Part shown: positions 1 to 8,605 of the stretch, piece after piece | How positions within the stretch are numbered: position 1 is the stretch's first letter | Layout: each line of letters opens with the position of its first letter | Assembly: GCA_965218865.1 (NCBI GenBank) | Contig: CBDCME010000037.1 | Location: 50,748-114,747 of the forward strand | Direction: 5' to 3' | Source of the DNA: CBDCME01 sp965218865 | GTDB taxonomy: Bacteria > Pseudomonadota > Alphaproteobacteria > JAAXGF01 | DNA length: 64,000 nucleotides | Made by a program: the position numbers and the translations under genes | The notes under the pieces: generated by a model | What the model was told of the DNA's origin: nothing | Database searches by the model: none | What the model saw: the letters and a program-made list of their open reading frames with translations, nothing else

Positions 1-179
1 AGCATAACTAATAGCATAACAGAGATAGCTAGCATTAGTATTGTTGTTGTTATTGCGGAATCTACCAAAACCCAAGCAAATACCTTAAATTTTGAATTTT
101 CTCTAGACATTCTATTTACAATAATCCGGGTTTCCCATAATGAAAAATAATCCGGCACAAGATTCATAGTCAGCGGGAT

Positions 180-539
180 CTAAGCAAGTCGAAATAAATT
201 TTCCTCTTGAAGTTCTATATCGAATACTAAAAAGATTATCGCTCCTATTAGAATAACTACCGAAATTGAGGCTCCGCATGAGCGTACAAATCCAGGCCTG
301 AATTTTCCCTTGTTCAGGCGTTTCCATGGAATGAATACGCGATCAAATACATCAATAAATGTGGCAGGCCAGATTATGCCTTTCTGCTCCGAAGAGTCAT
401 TTTCCGAGCCAATCATCCAAGTCGAAATCCTTTGACGCACTTCATCTTTTAGGACGTGCCCGGTCGCGTTAAAAAGCAGCCAGATAAGGCCGGCGATCCC
501 GCGGTAGGTCAACAGGGTGTTGACGAACGAATTATCCAT
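180..539 (-). CDS. Hypothetical small membrane protein
   Basis: A 119-residue protein of unknown function. Two hydrophobic stretches are visible: one near residues 13-25 (GIAGLIWLLFNATGHVL) and a stronger one near residues 90-107 (SVVILIGAIIFLVFDIEL), so it is probably membrane-bound with a soluble basic segment between them. Base composition is AT-richer than the neighbouring core genes, which fits acquired DNA beside the phage remnant to its right. An overlapping alternative reading at 112-327 lacks membrane segments and is less convincing. I do not recognise the family. The short tail after the last helix could reflect a frameshift truncation. Confidence 0.45.
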   Translation of the reverse strand: MDNSFVNTLLTYRGIAGLIWLLFNATGHVLKDEVRQRISTWMIGSENDSSEQKGIIWPATFIDVFDRVFIPWKRLNKGKFRPGFVRSCGASISVVILIGAIIFLVFDIELQEENLFRLA

Positions 540-665
540 TCTCAGCGATCCACCTGTCTGAATTGGTGCCTAGTGTAGGTGCTTGCTTCCGCAATTGAAA
601 GTCGAACCGATACGCCGCGCCCACCAATCCCCGCCCCCTATGAATCCCTTCCGGAACGGACACCC

Positions 666-1265
666 ATGACACAACGAACGCTTCTCCTCGATGGAGATAT
701 TTCGGCCTATAGGTATTCCGCCACAGCTGAACAGCCTACCAATTGGGGTGATGGCATCTGGACGCTCCATGCGCAAGAAGGCCCCGCCATCACCGCTCTT
801 ATGGATCACCTCGATACCCTTTAGAAAAACCTGAAGGCCAATCGGATCATCGTCGCGTCATCCGATCCTGAGCAGCGCAATTTTCGAAAAGAAATTTATC
901 CCGCTTACAAGGAGAACCGCAAAGATACGCGAAAGCCAATGCTCTTCAATACCCTCAAGGATATGATGCGGTGCGAGTATCTCGTGGTCGAGCGCCCTGG
1001 TCTGGAGGGTGACGATGTGCTCGGCATCCTCGCCACCAGTCGCCCTGTCTTCAAGAATTTCGGGGGCGTAGGCGAGCCGGTCATCGTCTCGATCGACAAG
1101 GACATGAAGACGATCCCGGGGATGCGCTATGGCTCGGATGGGTTCTTCAGAGTTTCCAAGTCTGAAGCTGATCACCACCATCTGTTCCAGACGCTTACCC
1201 GCGATGCTACCGATGGGTACCGGCCCTCGGCACCATCTCGCGGGCTGGATTTCGAAGTTCGGCAA
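666..1265 (+). pseudogene. Decayed phage 5'-3' exonuclease gene
   Basis: Reads as a T7-like phage 5'-3' exonuclease of the FLAP/PIN fold. One frame gives the N-terminal LLDGDISAYRYSA, then KEIYPAYKENRKDTRKPML, then ERPGLEGDDVLGILA and VSIDKDMKTIPG, ending with LFQTLTRDATDGY; these are the acidic metal-binding and arch motifs of the family. It is broken by an in-frame TAG at 822-824, and after DATDGY (about 1215) the expected helix-hairpin-helix region is lost and the sequence becomes unrelated. The ATG at 666 is preceded by cggaacgga. Phage exonucleases of this type lie in replication modules; nothing else from such a module remains nearby. Confidence 0.75.
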
Positions 1266-1369
1266 GTCGCCCGCCGGCGGCCGGGGCTAGGTCGACAACG
1301 GGTCCGGGGGTGGATTAAGGGCCGGAACGTTGACAGTGGCGGTGCCGGGAGTATAGTCGCGCCTCGCTT

Positions 1370-1394
1370 GGCCCCTTTGGGGGCGGGCCTTTTT
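1370..1394 (+). terminator. Terminator-like hairpin ahead of rplU
   Basis: A GGCCC/GGGCC stem is followed directly by five T residues, ending about 20 bases before the rplU start codon. An alternative inner stem, GCCCC-TTT-GGGGC, is mutually exclusive with it. It could end transcription from the phage remnant, or act as an rplU leader attenuator; the sequence alone does not decide. Confidence 0.4.
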
Positions 1395-1414
1395 CATTAC
1401 CTGAAATTCGATCG

Positions 1415-1963
1415 ATGTACGCTGTAATCCGCACTGGCGGCAAACAATACCGAGTGACCCGCGACAACGTCGTGCGGGTGGAAAGGATTCCGGGCGAGGT
1501 CGGCAGCGTGATCGACCTTGACGAGGTCCTCATGCTCGACGACGGCACCGACCCCAAGATCGGGACCCCTATCGTCGAGGGGGCCCGCGTGGTGGCCACG
1601 GTCGTCGATCAGACGCGGGCGCAAAAAATCATCGTGTTCAAGAAGAAACGCCGCAAGAAGCATCGCAAGCGCCGCGGCCACCGACAGGAACTGACGGTTC
1701 TCCGCATCACCGACATCGTCGCCTCCAGAAAGAAACCCGCCAAGGCCGAAAAGGAGGCGCCGAGCGAGGCGGCGAAAGCGAAGGCCGCCGAGCCAAAAGA
1801 GACGACGGCGGACAAGGCACCAGAAACGAAGCCGAAGGAAACCAAGGCGGCAAGGACGAAGACGCCGAAGGCGGAGGAGACAAAAGCCGCCACGGCGAAG
1901 GCAGCGAAGGCCGAGGAGAAAAAGGCGGCGCCGAAGGCGAAAGAACAGAAGGATTCGGAATAA
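1415..1963 (+). CDS. rplU: 50S ribosomal protein L21 with long charged tail
   Basis: Ribosomal protein bL21 of the large subunit. Residues 1-103 are the conserved domain: MYAVIRTGGKQYRV at the start, then the basic FKKKRRKKHRKRRGHRQ segment that contacts 23S rRNA. Residues 104-182 are a low-complexity tail made almost only of Ala, Lys, Glu, Thr and Pro; most bacterial L21 proteins stop near 103 residues, though some alphaproteobacteria carry such extensions. The stop codon overlaps the rpmA start (TAATG), so translation is probably coupled. The order rplU-rpmA-obgE is the classic ribosomal arrangement. Confidence 0.97.
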   Translation: MYAVIRTGGKQYRVTRDNVVRVERIPGEVGSVIDLDEVLMLDDGTDPKIGTPIVEGARVVATVVDQTRAQKIIVFKKKRRKKHRKRRGHRQELTVLRITDIVASRKKPAKAEKEAPSEAAKAKAAEPKETTADKAPETKPKETKAARTKTPKAEETKAATAKAAKAEEKKAAPKAKEQKDSE

Positions 1964-2217
1964 TGGCCCACAAGAAAGCCGGTGGCAGCTCGCGGAACGG
2001 ACGCGATACGATCGGTCGCCGCCTCGGCGTCAAGAGGTATGGCGGCCAGGCGGTGCTCGCGGGGAACATCCTGATCCGCCAACGCGGAACCAAATTCTTT
2101 GCCGGCGTGAACGTCGGCATGGGCCGCGATCACACCCTGTTCGCGAAAGCCGACGGCTTCGTCCAGTTCGGCAAGATAAGGGGTCGGCGCGTGATCTCGG
2201 TACGGCCGGAGGCATAA
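1963..2217 (+). CDS. rpmA: 50S ribosomal protein L27
   Basis: Ribosomal protein bL27, 84 residues, which reaches toward the peptidyl transferase centre. The N-terminus MAHKKAGGSSRNGRDT is nearly invariant in the family, followed by GRRLGVKRYGGQ and NILIRQRGTKF. Length is typical. The start codon shares a base with the rplU stop, indicating one operon. No cleavable N-terminal extension of the Firmicutes type is present. Confidence 0.98.
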   Translation: MAHKKAGGSSRNGRDTIGRRLGVKRYGGQAVLAGNILIRQRGTKFFAGVNVGMGRDHTLFAKADGFVQFGKIRGRRVISVRPEA

Positions 2218-2326
2218 GGGTTGGCGTGGCTGACTGGGCGACTGTTTTCGCCCTAATTATTGAAATCCGGCTCTCCGCGCGCTTGAATCGGGTTCTGTTT
2301 TCGCAGCGACCGTTCCGAGGGCGCCG

Positions 2327-3373
2327 ATGAAATTTCTCGACGAAGCCAAGATTCATGTCCGCGCCGGTGACGGTGGTGCCGGCTGCGTCAGCTTCCGGCG
2401 TGAAAAGTTCGTCGAATTCGGAGGACCGAACGGCGGCAACGGCGGCCGCGGCGGCGACGTCGTCGCCCGTTGCGTTCCCGGCCTCAACACGCTGATCGAT
2501 TTCCGCTTTCGCCAGCACGTGCGGGCGGCCAACGGGCGCGCCGGCGCCGGGCGCGACCGCGATGGGGCCGGCGGCCGCGACGCCGAGATCAAGGTTCCGC
2601 TCGGCACCCAAGTGTTGACCGAGGACCGCAAGGTTGTTCTCGCCGACTTTATCCATCCCGGGCAGACGGCGGTGCTCGCCCGGGGCGGCACCGGCGGCTA
2701 TGGCAACGCGCGCTACAAATCCTCGACCAACCGAGCCCCCCGCCGGGCGGGCCCGGGCCGCTCCGGGGCGGAAGCCTGGCTCTGGCTGCGCCTCAAGCTG
2801 ATCGCCGACGTCGGCCTTGTCGGCCTTCCCAACGCTGGCAAATCGACCTTTCTCGCCGCCGTCTCGCGGGCCCGGCCGAAGGTGGCCGATTACCCGTTCA
2901 CGACCCTAAGCCCCCAGTTGGGATTGATCGAGGTCGACGGCGACGCCTTTGTCGCGGCCGACATTCCAGGGTTGATCGCGGGGGCCCACGAAGGCTGTGG
3001 ACTGGGTGACAAATTCCTGGCCCACATCGAGCGCTGCGGGTGCCTGTTTCACCTCGTCGACGGAACCGCTGACGACGTCGCCGCCGATTATCGGGTCGTC
3101 CGCCAGGAAATTGAGAGATACGGCCGTGGATTGGCCCAAAAGCCATTCCTCGTCGGCCTCAACAAATGCGACGCGCTGACGCCCAAGGCGATTGCCGAGC
3201 GTCGGCGCGCCCTGAGCCAGGCGGTGGCAACGCAAGGGGATGCCCCCGAATCGGGGAACCCCGTCATGACCCTGTCGGCGGTGGCCGGGACCGGCGTTTT
3301 TGAGGTCGTCCGCGCGCTACACCGGTTGATCGCGAAGGACGAAACCGAAATTGGGGCCCAGCGCCTGGCATGA
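2327..3373 (+). CDS. obgE: Obg family GTPase
   Basis: Essential ribosome-associated GTPase involved in late 50S assembly and stress signalling. The glycine-rich Obg fold covers about residues 1-158 (GDGGAGCVSFRREKF, GGPNGGNGGRGGDV). The G domain follows: G1 GLPNAGKST near 167, G3 DIPGLI near 213, G4 NKCD near 278 and G5 SAVAGTG near 316. At 348 residues it lacks the C-terminal OCT domain of Gram-positive Obg, as usual for proteobacteria. It lies 109 bases after rpmA, and its stop overlaps the proB start (ATGA). Confidence 0.97.
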   Translation: MKFLDEAKIHVRAGDGGAGCVSFRREKFVEFGGPNGGNGGRGGDVVARCVPGLNTLIDFRFRQHVRAANGRAGAGRDRDGAGGRDAEIKVPLGTQVLTEDRKVVLADFIHPGQTAVLARGGTGGYGNARYKSSTNRAPRRAGPGRSGAEAWLWLRLKLIADVGLVGLPNAGKSTFLAAVSRARPKVADYPFTTLSPQLGLIEVDGDAFVAADIPGLIAGAHEGCGLGDKFLAHIERCGCLFHLVDGTADDVAADYRVVRQEIERYGRGLAQKPFLVGLNKCDALTPKAIAERRRALSQAVATQGDAPESGNPVMTLSAVAGTGVFEVVRALHRLIAKDETEIGAQRLA

Positions 3374-4524
3374 CCCCGCGGATCGATCAAGTCCGGCGGA
3401 TCGTCATCAAGATCGGTTCCGCCCTGCTCGTCCACGACCGCGACGGCAATCTCGATCGGGCCTGGCTCGAGGCCTTGGCCGACGACGTGGCGGCGTGTCG
3501 CGGGCGCGGTCAGGATGTCGTAATCGTATCGTCGGGAGCGATCGCGGTCGGCAGACGGCGGCTCGGGCTGCCGGCGCGACGATTGAAATTGGAGGAGAAG
3601 CAGGCGGCGGCGGCCATTGGCCAGATCGGCCTTGCCCGCGCGTACCAGGACGCGCTCGCCCGGCACGGCGTCGCCGTGGCGCAGATATTGCTGACCCTGG
3701 GTGATACCGAGGAGCGGCGGCGATACTTGAACGCCCGCGAGACGATCGAGACCCTGCTGCGGCTTGGCGCGGTGCCCGTGATCAACGAAAACGATTCGGT
3801 AGCCACGGCCGAAATCCGCTACGGCGACAACGACCGCCTCGCCGCCCGTGTCGCCCAGATGGCGAGCGCCGAGGCCCTGATCCTCCTGTCCGACATCGAC
3901 GGCCTCTACCAGGCCGACCCGCGCCGGCACCCAGGGGCACGCTTCGTTCCCGAGGTTCGCGCGATTACGAGGGGGGTCGAGGACATGGCCGGAGAAGGCG
4001 GAACCGCGGACGCCTCGGGGGGCATGGCCACCAAGCTCCTGGCGGCCAAGATCGCGGTCGCGGCCGGTTGCCACCTGGTGATCGCCGACGGTCGGCCACG
4101 CCATCCCTTGACCCAGATGATCGAGGGCGCCCGCTGCACCTGGTTCGTCGCCGAGGCCAATCCGCGCACCGCGCGAAAGAACTGGATCGCCGGGAAGCTC
4201 GATCCCGCGGGATCGATCACCATCGACGACGGCGCCTTGCGCGCCCTGGACGCCGGCAAGAGCCTGTTGCCGGCGGGAATCATCGCCGTGGCGGGCGCTT
4301 TCGAGCGCGGCGACCCGGTCACCGTCAAGGGACCGGACGGGCGCGAGGTGGGACGCGGCCTGATCTCCTATTCGGCCGCCGACGCAAGCCGAATCGCGGG
4401 ACACAAAAGCCGTGAAATCGAGCGGCTTCTCGGTTACCGTGGGCGCGAGGAAATGATCCACCGCGATGATCTGGTTCTCTCCCAGGAGGGGCGCGGCGGG
4501 AGGAAGGGAAGCGACACGGAATGA
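3370..4524 (+). CDS. proB: Glutamate 5-kinase
   Basis: Catalyses ATP-dependent phosphorylation of glutamate to gamma-glutamyl phosphate, the first step of proline synthesis. The amino acid kinase domain spans about residues 1-260 (VIKIGSALLV, VIVSSGAIAVG, VINENDSVA, LLSDIDGLYQADPR, GGMATKLLAAKIA). A PUA domain occupies roughly 280-365 (GSITIDDGALRALDAGKSLL). Length 384 matches the two-domain form. ATGA overlaps with obgE upstream and proA downstream show tight translational coupling. Confidence 0.97.
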   Translation: MTPRIDQVRRIVIKIGSALLVHDRDGNLDRAWLEALADDVAACRGRGQDVVIVSSGAIAVGRRRLGLPARRLKLEEKQAAAAIGQIGLARAYQDALARHGVAVAQILLTLGDTEERRRYLNARETIETLLRLGAVPVINENDSVATAEIRYGDNDRLAARVAQMASAEALILLSDIDGLYQADPRRHPGARFVPEVRAITRGVEDMAGEGGTADASGGMATKLLAAKIAVAAGCHLVIADGRPRHPLTQMIEGARCTWFVAEANPRTARKNWIAGKLDPAGSITIDDGALRALDAGKSLLPAGIIAVAGAFERGDPVTVKGPDGREVGRGLISYSAADASRIAGHKSREIERLLGYRGREEMIHRDDLVLSQEGRGGRKGSDTE

Positions 4525-5804
4525 CCGCTTTGAGATCGACCCGTCAAACGGAACTCGCCGACGAGATGGCGTCCCTGGGAGCCGGCGGACGTGCCGCCGC
4601 CGGGGTTCTCGCCTCGGCGACCAGCGAATCCAAGAACGCCGCGCTCAAGGCGGCCGCCGAAGCGCTGAGAAACTCGGCACCGGCCATCAAGGCCGCGAAC
4701 GCCGAGGACATGCGCGCCGCCGAGACGGCCGGCGTCGGTTCCGCCATTTTCGACCGGCTCATGCTGAACGACGATCGCATCGCGGCGATGGCCCGGGGCC
4801 TCGAGGAAATCGCGGCGCTGACCGACCCGGTGGGCGACGTGATGGCCGAGTGGACGCGGCCGAACGGATTGCGTATTCAGCGCTTGCGGGTTCCTCTCGG
4901 CGTGATCGGGATCATTTACGAATCGCGGCCGAACGTAACCGCCGACGCGGGTGGATTGTGTTTGAAATCGGGGAACGCGGTCATTTTACGGGGGGGGCGT
5001 GAAAGCTTTCGCTCCTCGACGTCGATCATGGGCTGCCTGAGCGACGGCCTCGAAGCCGCCGGGTTGCCCGCGGCCAGCATTCAACAGGTGCCGACGAGCG
5101 ACCGCGCGGCGGTCGGCATGATGTTGACCATGACGGAGAGCATCGACGTCATCATTCCCCGGGGCGGTCGCGGCCTTATCGAACGGGTGCTCGCCGAATG
5201 CCGAATCCCGGTTCTCGGCCATCTCGAGGGAATTTGCCATGTTTACGTCGATGCCGGCGCCAACCTCGACATGGCCCGCAGGGTCGTGTTCAACGCCAAG
5301 ATGCGGCGAACCGGTATTTGCGGCGCGGCGGAGACTCTTCTGGTCGATTCCCGGGTCGCCGAGGAATTCCTGCCCCACCTCCTGGCACCCTTGATGAAGG
5401 CCGGTTGCAAAATTCGCGGAGACGCCCGAGTCCGGGCCGTTTCGCCTGCTGTCAAGCGGGCCGGACAAGAGGACTGGGACACGGAATATCTCGACGCCAT
5501 CCTTTCGGTTCGGGTCGTTGACGGTGTCGAGGGCGCCATTGCCCACATCGCGCGCCACGGTACCCACCACACCGAATCGATTGTCACCGCCGACCCCGCC
5601 GCGGCCCATCGATTCCTGCAACAGGTCGACAGCGCGATCGTCATGCACAATGCGTCGACCCAATTCGCCGACGGCGGCGAGTTCGGGATGGGCGCCGAGA
5701 TCGGAATCGCGACCGGAAAGCTTCACGCCCGCGGTCCCGTTGGAGTCGAACAGTTGACGAGCTTCAAATACGTGGTCCACGGAGACGGCCAACGACGCGG
5801 TTGA
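4521..5804 (+). CDS. proA: Gamma-glutamyl phosphate reductase
   Basis: NADPH-dependent reduction of glutamyl phosphate to glutamate semialdehyde, the second step of proline synthesis, acting with ProB. It belongs to the aldehyde dehydrogenase superfamily. Visible motifs are LGVIGIIYESRPNVTADA, GNAVILRGG, VIIPRGGRGLI, the catalytic-cysteine segment MRRTGICGAAE and the C-terminal FGMGAEIGIATGKLHARGP. Its 427 residues are normal. The start overlaps the proB stop. Confidence 0.97.
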   Translation: MTALRSTRQTELADEMASLGAGGRAAAGVLASATSESKNAALKAAAEALRNSAPAIKAANAEDMRAAETAGVGSAIFDRLMLNDDRIAAMARGLEEIAALTDPVGDVMAEWTRPNGLRIQRLRVPLGVIGIIYESRPNVTADAGGLCLKSGNAVILRGGRESFRSSTSIMGCLSDGLEAAGLPAASIQQVPTSDRAAVGMMLTMTESIDVIIPRGGRGLIERVLAECRIPVLGHLEGICHVYVDAGANLDMARRVVFNAKMRRTGICGAAETLLVDSRVAEEFLPHLLAPLMKAGCKIRGDARVRAVSPAVKRAGQEDWDTEYLDAILSVRVVDGVEGAIAHIARHGTHHTESIVTADPAAAHRFLQQVDSAIVMHNASTQFADGGEFGMGAEIGIATGKLHARGPVGVEQLTSFKYVVHGDGQRRG

Positions 5805-5810
5805 TGTTCG

Positions 5811-6392
5811 GTGGCCCGAAAACGGCGCGTCGGTCTACTCGGGGGATCGTTCAACCCCGCCCACGACGGTCACCGCCACATCAGCCTCTTGACTTTGAAA
5901 TTTCTCCGTCTGGACGAAATCTGGTGGTTGGTGACACCGCGAAATCCGCTCAAATCCCCGCTCGGCCTGAGACCTTTCGAGGAGCGGCTGAAAGGCGCCC
6001 AGTCCTGTTCCCGGCACCGACGGATCCGCGTCAGTGACCTGGAAGCGCGCCTCGGTACCCGCTATTCCGCGGCGACGCTCGAACGATTGACGGCACGCTT
6101 CCCGAGAATCAATTTCGTCTGGATCATGGGCGCCGACAATTTGGCGCAAATCTCCCGCTGGCGCGATTGGACCCGAATATTTGCCTTGGTGCCCGTTGCG
6201 GTTTTCGATCGGCCCACCTATGCTTATCCGGCTTTGGCGGGTATCGCGGCACGACGGTATGCTTTCGCCCGGGTGGGTCCCCGCGGCCGATCACGGTTCG
6301 CGGTGCGCCCATGCCCGGCGTGGACCTTTGTTCGCGCCAAAACCCATCGGGCCTCGGCGACGGCGATCCGCGGTTCGCAGGGCGGACAATGA
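5811..6392 (+). CDS. nadD: Nicotinate-nucleotide adenylyltransferase
   Basis: Adenylates nicotinic acid mononucleotide in NAD synthesis. The nucleotidyltransferase motif LLGGSFNPAHDGHRH is at the N-terminus, followed by WWLVTPRNPLKS and IMGADNLAQISRWRDW, all typical of NadD. The start is a GTG six bases after the proA stop. The C-terminal 35 residues are arginine-rich and do not show the usual ISSTxIR signature clearly, so the tail may have drifted. Because pncB in this window is broken, NadD would be fed mainly by de novo quinolinate synthesis or another salvage enzyme. Confidence 0.9.
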   Translation: MARKRRVGLLGGSFNPAHDGHRHISLLTLKFLRLDEIWWLVTPRNPLKSPLGLRPFEERLKGAQSCSRHRRIRVSDLEARLGTRYSAATLERLTARFPRINFVWIMGADNLAQISRWRDWTRIFALVPVAVFDRPTYAYPALAGIAARRYAFARVGPRGRSRFAVRPCPAWTFVRAKTHRASATAIRGSQGGQ

Positions 6393-6444
6393 CGCGATAT
6401 TCGGTCGCGAAATCAAGGAGTAACTGATAGTTACGACAAACGCC

Positions 6445-6822
6445 ATGTTCTCCGATCCCCTTGCCCTGGTCACCGCCATAACGAACGTTCTCGATGGCGG
6501 CAAGGCGGAGGAAATCCTGGTCGTCGATCTTGCCGGGCGGACAACGATCGCAGATTACATGATCGTCGCCAGCGGCCGCTCCGAACGCCAAGTCAGCACG
6601 CTGGCCAAGAAACTGATCCTGACCCTCAAATCGCTCGGGCACGGGTCTCCGGGGGTCGAAGGCATGCCGAAGGCGGATTGGGTATTGATCGATGCCGGCG
6701 ACGTCGTGGTTCACCTCTTTCGCCCTTCGGTGCGGGCCCTGTTCAAACTGGAGAAGATGTGGACCGCGCCCTTGAACGGCAACGGAATCGACGCCACCGC
6801 GAACCGGGCGTTGAGGGCCTAG
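6445..6822 (+). CDS. rsfS: Ribosomal silencing factor RsfS
   Basis: RsfS/Iojap family protein that binds L14 on the 50S subunit and blocks subunit joining in starvation. Motifs include KAEEILVVDLAGRTTIADYMIVASGRS near residues 12-38 (in pieces), GVEGMPKADWVLIDAGDVVVHLF near 70-95, and the C-terminal RALFKLEKMW. Length 125 is normal. It follows nadD as in most proteobacteria. The gene that normally comes next, rlmH, is not found before gpmI. Confidence 0.93.
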   Translation: MFSDPLALVTAITNVLDGGKAEEILVVDLAGRTTIADYMIVASGRSERQVSTLAKKLILTLKSLGHGSPGVEGMPKADWVLIDAGDVVVHLFRPSVRALFKLEKMWTAPLNGNGIDATANRALRA

Positions 6823-6930
6823 CTCGAAGGATTTTCGGCCGACGTTGAAATTGTTCGCTTTTTCCCCAATAAATACCCCCGTTGAATTCAGAGGCGGAAT
6901 CGAGTTTAAGAGGACATGCCAACTAACTAT

Positions 6931-6956
6931 TTGCTAAGACTTCGCGGTGCTATAAT
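6931..6956 (+). promoter_or_regulatory. Possible promoter ahead of gpmI
   Basis: A perfect TATAAT occurs at 6951, with TTGCTA as a candidate -35 element 14 bases upstream. The spacing is shorter than the usual 16-18, so this is tentative. A GCGGG/CCCGC hairpin follows at about 6983-6999. The 200-base AT-rich gap sits where rlmH would be expected and contains no gene I can identify. Confidence 0.25.
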
Positions 6957-7024
6957 TAATTTAGATTGCTGATGATTGGGGGCGCGGGTCATTTTCCCGC
7001 CGATGCTTGTGCAAGGTTGAGTCT

Positions 7025-8605
7025 ATGTTCGAGAAACCTGGCGACAGGAAAGCCGATTCGCCGTCCGGCCCCGTTGTTCTCTGTATATTGGATGGGTGGG
7101 GATACCGGGCCGAGGCGGAGGACAACGCGATCGCCCTGGCCGATACGCCGTCGTGGGAGCGGTTGCTCACCACGGCACCACACAGTTTCCTGAACGCCTC
7201 GGATCGCGCCGTCGGTCTGCCCGATGGCCAGATGGGCAATTCCGAGGTCGGCCACGTCAACCTCGGGGCGGGGCGCGTGGTGATGCAGGATTTACCCCGA
7301 ATCGATGCCGCGGTCGCGGACGGATCCCTGGCCGGGAACCCCGTTCTCGGCGAATTTGTAAGCCGTTTAAAGTCCAGCGGCGGATGCTGTCATCTGATGG
7401 GACTTCTCTCGCCCGGAGGCGTTCACAGCCATCAGGACCATATCGCGGCCCTGGCCCGGGCGGTGGCCGAACGCGGTGTCCCCGTCGCCCTGCACGCTTT
7501 TCTCGACGGACGCGATACACCGCCCCGCAGCGCGCCCGGGTACCTGAGGCGATTGCAAAACGATGTGAACGCCGCTCCGGGCGTGCGCGTCGCCACCGTC
7601 AGCGGCCGCTACTACGCCATGGACCGCGACAAACGCTGGGAGCGGGTGACGCAAGCTTACGACGCCCTGGTATCGGCCCGGGGAACCCCGGCGACGAACG
7701 CCGACGCGGCGATCGCGGCGAATCACGCCGCCGATGTCGGCGATGAATTCGTCGTTCCGGCCGTAATCGGAGATTACAGCGGCATGAAGGACGGCGACGG
7801 CATCATGATGGCCAACTTCCGCGCCGACCGGGCGCGCGAAATTCTGACCGCGCTTCTCGATCCCGATTTCGACGGCGTCGAGCGGCGCATCCGCTTCGCC
7901 ACCGCCTGCGGCATGGTTTCCTACTCGGAATCGCTGAACCGTCTCATGACCGCTCTGTTTCCGCCGCAATCCCTGTCCGGTACGCTCCCGGAGGTGGTTT
8001 CGGCCGCCGGTCTCCGCCAACTGCGAATCGCCGAAACCGAAAAATACGCCCACGTCACTTTTTTCCTCAACGGCGGCGACGAGAAAGTATTTCCCGGCGA
8101 GGAACGCATCCTAGTACCTTCGCCCAAAATACCGACCTATGACCTCAAACCCGAGATGTCGGCCTTCGAGGTCACGGCGAAACTCGTCGAGACCATCAAG
8201 GACCACCGGTTCGATTTGATCGTCGTCAATTACGCCAACGCCGACATGGTCGGCCACTCGGGTGATCTCGCGGCCGCGATCCGCGCGGTCGAAGCGCTCG
8301 ATACCTGCCTCGGCCGTCTGATCGATGCCGTCATCGCGACTCGGGGATCCCTGATCGTCACCGCCGACCACGGCAACGCGGAATTGATGCGCGACCCGGT
8401 AACCGGACAACCCCATACGGCTCATACCTCGAATCCGGTCCCCTTCGTGCTGCTGTCCCCTCCCGGGCGCAATCACTCCGTCAAGGACGGCTGCCTGGCC
8501 GACGTCGCGCCGACGGTTCTCAACCTACTGGACCTTCCCCAACCAGCGGAAATGACGGGCCGCACCTTGATCGCGGCGACGTCCGCGGTGTCGGTCCATG
8601 CCTGA
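7025..8605 (+). CDS. gpmI: 2,3-bisphosphoglycerate-independent phosphoglycerate mutase
   Basis: Interconverts 3- and 2-phosphoglycerate in glycolysis and gluconeogenesis using two Mn ions and a phosphoserine. The metal and serine motifs are visible: VVLCILDGWG near residue 20, MGNSEVGHVNLGAGR with the catalytic serine near 70, DGRDTPPRS near 160, and the C-terminal NYANADMVGHSGD and VTADHGNAE metal ligands. About 526 residues, typical. I chose the ATG at 7025; an in-frame TTG lies 18 bases upstream. The stop overlaps the start of the envC-like gene. Confidence 0.96.
   Translation: MFEKPGDRKADSPSGPVVLCILDGWGYRAEAEDNAIALADTPSWERLLTTAPHSFLNASDRAVGLPDGQMGNSEVGHVNLGAGRVVMQDLPRIDAAVADGSLAGNPVLGEFVSRLKSSGGCCHLMGLLSPGGVHSHQDHIAALARAVAERGVPVALHAFLDGRDTPPRSAPGYLRRLQNDVNAAPGVRVATVSGRYYAMDRDKRWERVTQAYDALVSARGTPATNADAAIAANHAADVGDEFVVPAVIGDYSGMKDGDGIMMANFRADRAREILTALLDPDFDGVERRIRFATACGMVSYSESLNRLMTALFPPQSLSGTLPEVVSAAGLRQLRIAETEKYAHVTFFLNGGDEKVFPGEERILVPSPKIPTYDLKPEMSAFEVTAKLVETIKDHRFDLIVVNYANADMVGHSGDLAAAIRAVEALDTCLGRLIDAVIATRGSLIVTADHGNAELMRDPVTGQPHTAHTSNPVPFVLLSPPGRNHSVKDGCLADVAPTVLNLLDLPQPAEMTGRTLIAATSAVSVHA

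Noticed and set aside
3088..4461. 457-codon open frame antisense to obgE and proB
   Set aside because: Shadow frame produced by GC-rich codon usage of two well-identified genes; composition is random and there is no domain.
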